Shown here: positions 54,900 to 64,000 of the stretch, piece after piece | How positions within the stretch are numbered: position 1 is the stretch's first letter | How the letters are laid out: every line of letters begins with the position of its first letter | Assembly: GCF_024166365.1 (NCBI RefSeq) | Contig: NC_064832.1 | Location: 39,336,249 to 39,400,248 of the forward strand | Source: Elephas maximus indicus | Taxonomy: Eukaryota > Chordata > Mammalia > Proboscidea > Elephantidae | Direction of reading: 5' to 3' | DNA: 64,000 nt | Position numbers and translations under genes: made by a program | Notes under the pieces: model-generated | Databases searched by the model: none | Seen by the model: the letters and a program-made list of their open reading frames with translations, nothing else | What the model was told of the DNA's origin: nothing

Positions 54900-55970
54900 T
54901 AGAAGGCAAACATTAGACAATAACAACAGATTCCCCAAGGAGAACTGCTTACCCTTCTCCAAGTTACCCATGTCTGTTCTGTGTTGCTGGGCCACTCTGG
55001 TTCAGGTCAGATGCTGTGTTTACTTCACCGCTGCCTCTGCTACCGCCACGCTGCTGGAGGGTCTGCAAGGCTCCCAAGGCTCGTGCTCTGGCCACTGGGT
55101 CTCACTGGCCTCTACGCACTGGCAGGAAGACCCCTGCACAGGATCTCCAAGCCGCTGGGCCTTTCTAAATCCAGCTCTTGCTATGTTATCCAGACCTGCA
55201 GGGCTTTCTTGCCATGTGCTACCCAGGCCCCTGCTGCCCAGGGTGGAAGGCATGCATCCCCTGCATGGGGCACACTTAGGCCTCTCTTATCCTGCACAAG
55301 CAAGTGTTACTGCTCTTTTAGCTCCACTGACACCTCTTACCCAGAGGCATCTGGCTCTGCCCTTCTGTAGAAAGATTCCTGCACGGGGCACGCTCAGGCC
55401 TCTGCCCTGCATGGATAAGTGTTATAGCTCTTTTAGCTCCGCTGGCAAGCCTCCTGTTCAGAGGCGCTCAGTTTCGGTTCTTGCTCTGTGGACCGCCAGG
55501 CCTACCTGCAGCTGCCTCGCTTTGTGGGCCCAAGCCCACGGCAGCCACCTTCCATCTTGCCCTGGCTTCTGTGCTATAACTCTCTCTTCTAGGTCTAGGA
55601 GGTTCTCAGTGCAGGGACCCTGGGTCCTTGGTCCAAAGGATGCACTGTATTCCAGAGTCTTCTTGATGTTAGTGAGGTCCCTCTGAACCTCTGTGGGATT
55701 GACACTTACATAAGCCTACTCCTTGTAAATTTTAAGGCATGGTCCATCCTCCAGGACCACAAACTTATCAGTTCCCTTTGTAGGCTACAGATCACTCAAT
55801 TTGCATAGGAAACTGACCAATCCCTTGCACGATTGTGGCCCAGCCAATCATTTTGTGGGAGTTACAAGACAATGGCTAGAAAGGCTGTATAATACTGATT
55901 CATTTTACTGCATCTGGGGTGGGCCTTTTGGGGAGCTACAACACTGTTCTGTCCCCTTCAGTGTCTTCCA
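54900..55970 (-). mobile_element. GC-rich LTR, distant relative of the 9-12 kb LTRs
   Basis: The right part shares ctgaccaatcccttgcacg, gggagttacaagacaatggc and gcagggaccctgggtcc with the LTRs at 9024, 11561 and 19281. An internal direct repeat has period about 118 bp (ggggcacacttaggcctct at 55267; ggggcacgctcaggcctct at 55385). The left end is not defined; 54543 (tgttaaac) is an alternative start. The long open frames on this stretch probably come from its GC content and the repeat, not from a gene. Confidence 0.55.
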
Positions 55971-56257
55971 GGCACCTGGCTTTCATCTTGATTGTGGGTT
56001 GTTAGTTTTTAAGATCACCTCAGAACCAAGGAGAAGGGGAGGGGAATAGGGCAAGGTGAAACTCCACAAATCCCACTGTTCTTACCAAGATTCATCTGTT
56101 TTTCTTGAATAAATGTTCCTTGGATTGTTGAATGCCTTTGATTAATTTCCAGAGTTCTGAAAAAGTTGATATTGACAATTTTTGCTGATGTTGTCATTGC
56201 TTTTATGGAGAAATAGATTTTCAGAGGTTCTCACTCTAGCATTCTAGTAGTTCTCTT

Positions 56258-57375
56258 TTTGTGTGGTTTTAATTTATATTTCCCTGATGAGTAATGATAT
56301 TCAAGATCTTTTCTTTTGCTTATTGGGCATATCTTCTTTTGTGAGGTATTTGTGTGTTGTCCATTTTAAAAGATGATTTGTTTGTTTATTGTCGATTTGT
56401 AAAAGTTTTTTTTTGTGTGTGTGTGTGTATGTTTTGGATATAAGTCCTTTGTCATATATATGCATTATGAATACTTTTTCTCAACCTATTGCTTGCCTAT
56501 TCGTTGTCTCAATGGTATTTTTAAACCATGGTCTGTTAGATGAACGAACATATCTGTTTTGGAGGAAGTAGAGCCAGAATGCTTCTTCGAAGTCAGGATG
56601 ATGGTGAAACTTTGTTTCACTTACTTTGGACATGTTAGTAGGAAGGACCAGTCTCTGGAGAAGGACATCATGCTTTGTAAAGCAGAGGGTCAGTGAAAAA
56701 GAGGAAAACCTTCAGTGAGACGGACTGACACAGTGGCTGCAACAATGGGCTTGAACATAGCAAGAATTGTGAGAATGGCGCAGGACTGGGCAGTGTTTCG
56801 TTCTCTTGTACATAGGGTCACTCTGGGTCGGAACGGACTCAATGGCATCTAACAACAACAAGATCCTTTGGTTAGAAGAAATTTTTTTTCTCTATGTGCC
56901 TTGTCTTTGAAATCTTTGCCTATTCCAATGTTGTGAAAATATTCTGCGTTTTCTCCTAAGACCTTTTTAGTCTTGATAGATTGTTTTTTTTTTTAGTGTT
57001 TCTTAGCCACAAGAGCCTCTTTTAGCGTTTCTTTTACTGTATGTCTGCTAAATACAAATTCTCTTGGTTTTAACCTGTCTGGGAATGTCTTTATTTTGCT
57101 TTTATTTTCAAAGGATATTTTTGCTGGCTATGGAATACCTGTTTTTACTTTTTTTTTTTTGGAGTACTTTAAAGATATTGTCCCATTATTTTTAATGAAA
57201 AATCGCCTGTAGTTTTTGTTGTTGTCATTCCCCTGTTTGTAATTTGTCTTTTTCCCCTCTCTTCCTTTAAGATTTTGTTTATTTTTCCACCAGTAGTTTG
57301 GCTTTAATATACCCGGGTGTGATTTTCTTGGAATTTATCTTTTTTGGGGTTCTCTGATCTCTTTAGTCTGTAAGA
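56258..57375 (-). mobile_element. Old L1M, continuation, with an RTE inside
   Basis: 56258-56530 and 56862-57375 are antisense old L1 (tttccctgatgagtaatgat, gtgaggtatttgtgtgttg; gaatgtctttattttgcttt). It contains a short TG run at about 56416-56430. Confidence 0.65.
56535..56860 (+). mobile_element. 5'-truncated RTE, 3' end
   Basis: tttggacatgttagtaggaa, gaccagtctctggagaagga and gcctaacaacaacaag-like end (ctcaatggcatctaacaaca). About 330 bp; no open frame. Confidence 0.88.
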
Positions 57376-57800
57376 AAGCCTGTTCTGTTGACCTGCCGCT
57401 GGCCTCCAGAGGCCACTTCAGTGGAGCCCAAGAATGCCTGAGAGGGATTTACTTACCTCAGCTCTCTTGGCCTAGCACCATTCTTGAGCACCTGCCACCT
57501 TCGACTAGATAAAGACCTAGATTGCCTTGGAGGAATTTCTGTTACTTCTTCTGTTTCACCTCTGCCTTCAGTGGGCTGTTGCCTTTCACTGAGATTAGAT
57601 CCAGTGTGCTTCAGGAAGGATAGCTCTCAGCTTCTGCCTTGCCTCTGCTTTTCAGTATGTGTGCCTATGTACTCGATGAAGGCCAATGGGAAGGAGTAGG
57701 TGGGTAGGTTCAGATTTCCCTATGACTGGAACTTCGCAGTATACTGATCCATCCTGGCAACCTGAGCGTGGCCATTGTCAGTTTGTTAAAAGTTTGACTT
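57376..57800. other. No recognised feature
   Basis: A frame at 57484-57699 has no known domain. No repeat named. Confidence 0.4.
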
Positions 57801-58435
57801 GTCTAGCAAGAGGCCATCTAAGATGCATCAATTGGTCCCAACCCACCTGGAGCAGAGGAGAATGAAGAACATCAAAGATACAAGGAAAATATCAGCCCAG
57901 GAGATGAAAGGGCCACATAAACCAGAGATTCCATCAGTCTGAGAACAGAATAACTAGATGGTGCCCGGCTACCACCGGTGACCACCCTGACAGGGAACAC
58001 AACAGAGAGTCCCTGACAGACTCCTAAAATTCTGGTAAAAAGACCAGACTTAATGCTTGACTGGAGGAACCCAAGAAGATATGGCCCCCAGACTCTCCCT
58101 TAACCCAGAATTAAAATCATCCCTGAAGCCACCTCTTCAGACGAAGAATAGACTGGACTGTAAGACATAAAATGATACTCATGAAGAGTGTGCTTCTTAG
58201 TTCAAATAGATACATGAGACTAAATGGGCAGCTCCTGTCCAGAGGCGAGATGAGAAGGCAAAAACGGACAGGAGCTGGTTGAATGCACATGGGAAATCCA
58301 GGGTGGAAAGGAGGAATGTGTGGTCACTTTATAGGGATAGCAACGAGGGTCACATAACAATTTGTGTATAAATTTTTGTATGAAAAACTAACTTGAGCTG
58401 TAAACTTTGACCTAAAGGACAATTAAAAAAGAAAC
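57801..58435 (+). mobile_element. 5'-truncated L1, 3' UTR only, plus strand
   Basis: Reverse complement of the 3' UTR seen at 22147-23121 (aggccatctaagatgcatca; accagacttaatgcttg). Ends tgacctaaaggacaatt with a short A-rich tail. Flanked by aaagtttgactt (57788 on) and aaagtttggctt (58436-58447). Confidence 0.9.
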
Positions 58436-58447
58436 AAAGTTTGGCTT

Positions 58448-59079
58448 ACTTCTCACACATACATGTATAGCAGATTCTTCCCCTTTCTGCTGTTCCACCA
58501 GAGGTAAAAGTTAGCTGTGGGTCTCTTCCCTCCTCAGAAGGTCTCATTACTTTCTAGAATTTAATTCATTTATGTTTCTTTGCATCCTTAGCTATGTGAT
58601 GGGTTTTAAGAAACTGTGATTTTTATAAATTAACTGGCTTGTTCTGGTTGTTAGGGTGGAAGTGAAATTCTCTTGTGACTTTTCATCCTAACTAGAAGTG
58701 GGAGTCAGGAACATTTATTTTTAATGTCTGTTATTTAATGGCTATGCCTCATCATATTATCATAATAGGCAGGTTTCCTTTTCTGGAGGTGAGGTTAGTA
58801 TCACAAATTCTTGTTATAATTCTCTGGAGAAAAATTTACGAAATGGATCTGTAGTATCTTACATGCCATGGGTATATGATAATTGAGAGAGAAAAAAATA
58901 TAATTTTTCGTGATTTCTGGGCCTTTTCTTATTACGAACATAGCTAACTTTTTACAGTAAACTTCAGAGATGGGTAAGGTCCATGCTTGATAGCCAACAG
59001 CAAAACTCTTATGTAGTTTGAGTTCTTAGGGAAATCACTGCTTGGAGACAGATTATGTTTAAAATTTTGACTGTACTAA
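58448..59079. other. Unique intron sequence
   Basis: No feature recognised. Confidence 0.4.
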
Positions 59080-59395
59080 TTTTTTGCTGTGTGACCTTCT
59101 GTAGGTTATTTATTGACTCTGAGTCTCAACCTTGTACATATATTGTATATAAAAGAAATAGCATATGTGAAACGTGTAGGATAGTGCCTGACATATTAAA
59201 AACAACAAGAGCAACAACAAAAAACCCATTGCCCGTAGAGTCGATTCCGAATGATAGCGACCCTACAGGAGAGTAGAATTGCCCCATAGGGTTTCCAGGG
59301 AGCGGATGGTGGATTCGAACTGCCAGCCTTCTGCTTAGCAGTCAAATGCTTAACCATTACAACACCAGGGCTTGTAGTGCTCGGTAAGTGTGAGT
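59080..59395 (+). repeat. MIR split by a SINE
   Basis: 59080-59198 (ttgctgtgtgaccttctgta, ggatagtgcctgacatatta) and 59373-59395 (tgctcggtaagtgtgag) are parts of one MIR. Confidence 0.7.
59199..59372 (-). repeat. AfroSINE
   Basis: Tail of CAACAA/A-rich type then acccattgcccgtagagtcg, box B ggattcgaactgccagcc, head cttaaccattacaacaccag. Confidence 0.92.
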
Positions 59396-62300
59396 CCTTG
59401 CCACACCATTCCCCAAGCCTCCTGATTCCTGTTTCATTTCCCATTATTTAATGCCATGTCACTGTTGAGTTTGGGGATTACTGAGGGCTGCTGTGCTTTA
59501 CCTTGAGATATGCTAAAAAACATTTACTCTTCATACAGTGTTGCCCTTATAGAATGACATCTACTATGCATTCCATCTAGATTTTATTTTTAATTTTCCA
59601 TCATTTGGGTTGTTTGCAGGATCACAAAGAGCAGTAGGCTCTTCAAATAGGTTTCAGTTTCCTTTCGAAGATCAATCCTAGTGTGTTTCCATGGTGGAAG
59701 GAAGGTTGGTCTTTTCTGTCTCACTGAGACATGAAGCATAGTAATTGCCTGACATCTCCAAACAGGATAGCCCTGTCCGTGTCTTCTTTTAGCTTCTGAA
59801 ATGGCATCATCTCCTATCTGGAGTCAGCTGAAATATTTTGTCATAGTCTCAAATGTTTAGTTATTTGGGGGATTTTCTTATCAAGTGGGAGAATTCACAA
59901 GAATATCTGTACTAGCTTTAAGGGTTCAAGGAATCTTAGGATAGCGTCTATTTTAAAACTTTTAAGTATAGACTTACAATGAATGTATATTTATTCTTTG
60001 CAAATTACTGAGGGACATTACAAAGACTGGCTGGGATCAAGTTCCCAAATGTTAAAGTTATCTGTTTCTAAATATAGCAAAACTCTCACTAATTGTCACC
60101 AGAACAAAACAAAACAAAACCCATACCCAAAACAGCAACAAAACCCACTGCAATGTTTTCTCGTTTACATACTTTTAGTTTTTATTACTGTTTTCATGCA
60201 TCTTTTATGTAATAAAAATTTTTCTTTTCCTGTGTGTTTCGTTGTTAGTAGATGTTCCTTTGACATTTACCTGAAGAGAGCTTACATTAAATGCAGCTGG
60301 ATGGGCTGTAGACTCCAGTTTGCATATTTTGTGCTTGCTATCCATTCATCATTGTTCCTACTATATTCATAATATCAAAAAGTATCTAACGTATTTTCTT
60401 TTGTATATGAAGATGATGGTACTGACCATCATCACTAGGATATGTGTTTCCCGGTAGTAAATTATTACATTGTCCCTAGTAGGCTTTCTTATAAGCAACC
60501 ATATCTATCTTTACAAAAAAGACTGTTATGAGTTCCGTTAACTTGAAATTGGAGAAGTGGCTGAGCTAAATCAACCAAGGTCTGAAGTATCTGCATATAC
60601 ATTATGTGGTGGCCACATGTTGATTGGACAGATATTTTGTATTGTATAGTACATGTCTTTGTGCATTCCTTTACTGTATTATGTTCATGTAGTGTATCTG
60701 TTTAGCTTATTCTCCCTCTCTTAGGTACTATTTCCAAAATTAGAAAATTAAAATTGTTTGGCTTCACTCTTGCTGTAACATGTTTGCTTAGAGAGCATGG
60801 GTTTTGGTTATGAGGGAACGCTGATAGTTTTTTTTTTTTTTTTTTCTATTTAGCACTCAAAAAAATATTTTAGAAATGGTGTTTGTTGAAGTTTGATACT
60901 CTATTGCTTTCCTTCCAGTATTTATGCCTCAAATTAGCTAATTCTAAAAGGATTTTTGCTTCTTGAGTATTTAATACTTTGAAATACAACATAAAATAAT
61001 AGACTTTTGTTGCAGGAAGCAACTTGAGCAATTATTATTCTCATTAAAACCCTCATTTTGTAGCCAGGAAAGTGAAAGAAAGAGGCCAGAAGACAAATTA
61101 GTAGCAAAGCCCAGATTTCCTGACTTCTGTTTGGTTTTCCTTTTACAGTCGGCTACAGTGTCTCTGGCTACTTTGTCTTGATTTTTAGAATAAGTCCTGG
61201 AATAGAAAGAAGGATAGTATGAAAAATCTGGAGCTAGTTGAGGCATGGCAGTGCTATTTTATTCTACTGTTACCAAAGTTCTTACTCAGAGCACTGAAAA
61301 TCACTACTGTCTTATAGCAGTAAAGAAATATAAATCATAATATTAAAATATAAACCCTGATATTCATATTTAACATCTATTTAATAGATTGGTAGAAATT
61401 CTGCTAACTGCCAGAAGCTATAGACTGGAAATACTCCTCAGTGAACGTCTGAAATTAAATTTAAAATCACACAGAAGTAGTATTATCTCATCACAGTAAA
61501 ATGTCTTAATTCATTGAGAGTCTGATTGAGATAATGGTCATTCAACCTGTTTCTGTCTTCACAGTATCAGGCACAGCAGGACAGCTTTCTAGCTCACACA
61601 CCTAGCCCAGCGCATGGGCCATTATAGACACAGGAGTTGGCTTGCTCTTCAGTTTTTCTGTTATCTAGATCTTGTCACTGCCTGCCTTCACTATTAAAAC
61701 TTCCATTTATCATCTGAGTCCCAAGTCTCTCACTTGGCAGTGCTGAAGTGGATAATTGAAGCTCTTTTGCCTTTTTGTGTGAAAGCTGAATCCCCAGGCT
61801 TAGATGAAATTGGCAGTTTTTGAAAAGGGATTCTTTCATGTTTTTGTGCTTGAAGTGAAGCTATATTGTATCAAAGGTGGTATTTCTTCAAGGGTTTGCC
61901 GTGTGAGGTGGCGCTGCAGGCTAGCCGGTTTTCAATAGATGATCTCAGAGTGATATTCCGGCTTCCTTACATAATCTGTTGAAGTCAGTGGACCAATTAG
62001 ATGTGAGGTCATGTAAGGTTTAGGGGACACACTGAACTCTTTTCCAAGCAATCAGGGCCCACAAAGATTTTCTGAGTCACCCCATTGTTGCTCTGAAAAT
62101 GTTGAGTTTGGGCATAAAGTCAACAGGATGAGGGTTTTTTTCTTTTGGGGGAGAAATTTTCTCTTTCATTTGTAAATAACTTTAAGAGGTTTGAGAAACT
62201 TGTCAATGTCATAAATGACAGAATAGCCTGGAAAAACACTGTAACTTTTGTGTGAATATAGATAATGCAGAACAATCATTGCAGCTACTTGTCGCTTTTA

Positions 62301-62860
62301 ATGAATTAGTGACAGAGGTTATAGGAAAGGGCCCTGGGCAGGTATTACCTAAGATGCCCTTACCTAACAGACTCAGAGCTTGGAATTAGTCTGAGAAGCG
62401 AGGCCCCCAATCCTTAAGATCTGCCTTATTGTCTGTAGTTGCACAATTTGCCTCTCGTTATTAGGGATTTTACGTTAATAAAAGGATAACCTTTGAGATT
62501 TCTTTAGAAGTGTTTTTAGGAATACAACTCTCAAAAGAAACAGCGCCATCAGCTTTTAAAGCAGTTGAACATGCCTGGAAATCACCCATGGAGGCTCTAC
62601 AGCAGTCTTTATTAAGTGCCTGATCTTAGTGAATTTAGTCTTCTTTCTCCCAGGCACTGTCTGCCAGATAGATTAAAATTTTATTGCTATTTTGTTTAAT
62701 TACTATTGCTGCTTCCTGTTACTTTGTATAAAATTATTGAGCAGTGTCGTATGTTAAATAATCTTCTTTAGATCCACTAATGAAATTGTTTAAATGAGAA
62801 AATTCAAGTAGTAAATCCCTAACTTAAAAATTATATTTTTACTGTCTATATATAACACAT
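59396..62860. other. Mostly unique intron 2 sequence
   Basis: Apart from a T-run at about 60829-60846 and a MIR-like stretch at 61030-61150, no transposon or exon is recognised over about 3.4 kb. This is the longest stretch here with few repeats and the best place to look for conserved non-coding sequence. The frame at 59983-60372 has no known domain. Confidence 0.5.
61030..61150 (-). repeat. MIR fragment (probable)
   Basis: ctcattttgtagccaggaaa, aaattagtagcaaagcccag and atttcctgacttctgt follow the antisense MIR layout. Confidence 0.5.
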
Positions 62861-62861
62861 A

Positions 62862-63032
62862 CACAGTGGTTAATGTGATTGACTGCTAACCGAAAGATTA
62901 GCAGTTCAAAACCTCCAGCGACTCTGTGGAAGAAGGATGTGCCAGTCCGCTTCTGTAGAGATTTACAGCCTTGGAAACCGTATGGGGTCGCAATGAGTCA
63001 AAACTGACTAGATGGCAGTGGGTTTGGGGTTT
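62862..63032 (+). repeat. AfroSINE, long variant
   Basis: Box B-like tagcagttcaaaacctccag, the middle block gaagaaggatgtgccagtcc also seen at 17160-17180, and the end ggtcgcaatgagtcaaaact. The first few head bases are missing. Confidence 0.9.
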
Positions 63033-63202
63033 GACAGAGTATTAATAGAAGATTAATATTCTTAACATACATATTTATCTTACAAATTGATAAGAAAAAT
63101 CACGTCATCCAGTAGAAAACTGGCAAAGGATTTAAATAGGCATGTCACAGAAGAGGCTTCCAAATGGCCAATAAGTATATGATGTTCTAATCCTATTTAA
63201 TA

Positions 63203-63388
63203 GTTGTCGTGTGCCATCAAGTCGAATCTGACTTATAGCCACCCTGTATGACAGAGTAGAACTGCTAGGCTGTAATCTTTAGGGGAGGAGATTGCCAGGT
63301 CTTTTTTCCTGTGGAGTCTTGGTAGGTTTGAACCGCCGACCTTTTGGTTAGCAGCTGAGCACTTAACCATTGTGCCACCAGGGCTCCT
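63203..63388 (-). repeat. AfroSINE, long variant
   Basis: cgtgtgccatcaagtcgaat tail, middle block taggggaggagattgccagg, box B gtttgaaccgccgacc, head cttaaccattgtgccaccag. Flanked by ttaatagttg-type repeats on both sides. Confidence 0.92.
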
Positions 63389-63399
63389 TGCTTAATAGT

Positions 63400-64000
63400 T
63401 GTTGTTGTTAGGTACCGTCGAGTCAATTCTGACTCATAGTGACCCTATGCACAAAAGAATGAAACACTCCCCAGTCCTACACCATCACCACAATCGTTGC
63501 TATGCTTGAGCCGTTGTTATAGCCACTGTGTCAATCCATCTTGTTGAGGGTCTTCCTCTTTTTCACTGACCCTCTACTTTACCAAGCATGATGTCTTTCC
63601 CAGGGACTGGTCCCTCCTGATAACATGTCCAAAGTATATGAGACAAAGTCCTGTCATTCTCGCTTGTAATGAGCATTCTGGCTGTACTTCTTCCAAGACA
63701 GATTTGTTAGTTCTTCTGGCAGCTGATGGTATATTCAATATTCTTTGCCCATACCATAACTCAAAGGCATCAGCTCTTCATCAGACTTCCTTATTCATTG
63801 TCCAGCTTTCACATGCATATGAGGCAATTGAAAACACCATGGCTTGGGTCAGGCGCGCCTTAGTCTTCAAGGTGACATCCTTGCTTCTTAACACCTTAAA
63901 CGCGTCTTTTGCAGCAGATTTGCCAAATGCAATGTATCCTCTGATTTCTTGACTGCTCCTTCATGGACGTTGATTGTGGATCCAAGTTAAATGAAATTCT
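63400..64000 (-). mobile_element. RTE 3' end, running off the window
   Basis: Tail gttgttgttaggtaccgtcg, then the C-terminal coding region antisense (gacaaagtcctgtcattctc; ctttcacatgcatatgaggc; gcgccttagtcttcaaggtg). This is the longest RTE 3' segment here apart from 19.2-23.7 kb, since it continues past 64000. Confidence 0.9.

Larger units (their letters stand above)
51477..64000 (+). other. VWA8: VWA8 intron 2, 5' part (continues past the window)
   Basis: The intron starts with the donor gtaaga and no exon 3 was found before the end of the window. The only partial match tried, near 61561 (acag|TATCAGGCACAG), does not continue as VWA8 protein. Contents are old L1 fragments to 57.4 kb, SINEs, an LTR at about 55 kb, an L1 3' end at 57.8-58.4 kb, RTE fragments and a mostly unique stretch at 59.4-62.9 kb. 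Confidence 0.75.

Noticed and set aside
54877..55686. 269-codon open frame on the plus strand, the longest in the window
   Set aside because: It lies on a GC-rich LTR with an internal 118-bp repeat, runs antisense to the LTR, is rich in A/L/P/C/S without any known domain, and has no splice or promoter context.
61561..61620. Possible VWA8 exon 3 at acag|TATCAGGCACAGC
   Set aside because: Starts like the expected ATC AGx codons, but the following residues do not match VWA8 and no suitable donor was seen.
1..64000. tRNA genes suggested by many box A and box B motifs
   Set aside because: All belong to tRNA-derived SINE heads followed by the SINE body; no cloverleaf with a complete acceptor stem was seen.
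1..64000. CRISPR arrays, operons, phage or bacterial mobile systems
   Set aside because: Spaced repeats here are interspersed retroelements, and introns, SINEs, L1 and MIR mark the DNA as mammalian.

Overview
The window is mammalian nuclear DNA, almost certainly from an afrotherian and most likely an elephant. The main evidence is dozens of copies of a tRNA-derived SINE (head with box A like 'tagtggttaagagc', box B like 'ggttcgaatcc', then a body ending near 'atgagtcggaatcgactcga'). Many RTE/BovB-type LINE copies ending in CAACAACAA tails occur alongside, plus a lineage-specific L1 family with its own 3' UTR. These fit the AfroSINE/RTE/L1 set of elephants. Species is inferred, not proven.

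One protein-coding gene is supported: VWA8, on the + strand. A CpG island at about 24.17-24.75 kb holds the promoter and exon 1 (coding part 24492-24654). Coding exon 2 is at 51399-51476, after a 26.7-kb intron. The two exons join in phase, and the joined reading matches the known start of VWA8, a large mitochondrial AAA+ ATPase with a C-terminal VWA domain. Exon 3 was not found, so the window ends inside intron 2. Nothing else looks protein-coding for the host; the other open frames are transposon remnants or chance frames.

Layout. 1-4.2 kb: SINEs and L1 3' ends. 4253-15352: a nearly full-length L1 on the minus strand, bounded by a 14-bp target-site duplication, carrying a SINE, a solo LTR-like element and a 3.15-kb non-autonomous ERVL/MaLR-like provirus. 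15.4-19.2 kb: old L1 fragments, a short young L1 and a SINE. 19.2-23.7 kb: an RTE element (minus) broken by two LTRs and an L1. 24.1-24.9 kb: VWA8 promoter and exon 1. 24.9-51.4 kb: VWA8 intron 1, with MIR, MER20, SINEs, RTEs and L1s. It includes a probable L1 3' transduction inside a SINE (36.4-37.9 kb) and two L1 copies with a duplicated junction (42.7-47.3 kb). 51.4-64 kb: exon 2 and intron 2, with old L1s, SINEs, an LTR, RTEs and about 3.5 kb of mostly unique sequence (59.4-62.9 kb).

No CRISPR array, operon, RNA gene or new defence system is visible. The most informative signals are structural: how the mobile elements nest, recombined and borrowed from each other. Repeat family names come from pattern recognition, not from a database search, and boundaries without a target-site duplication are approximate.
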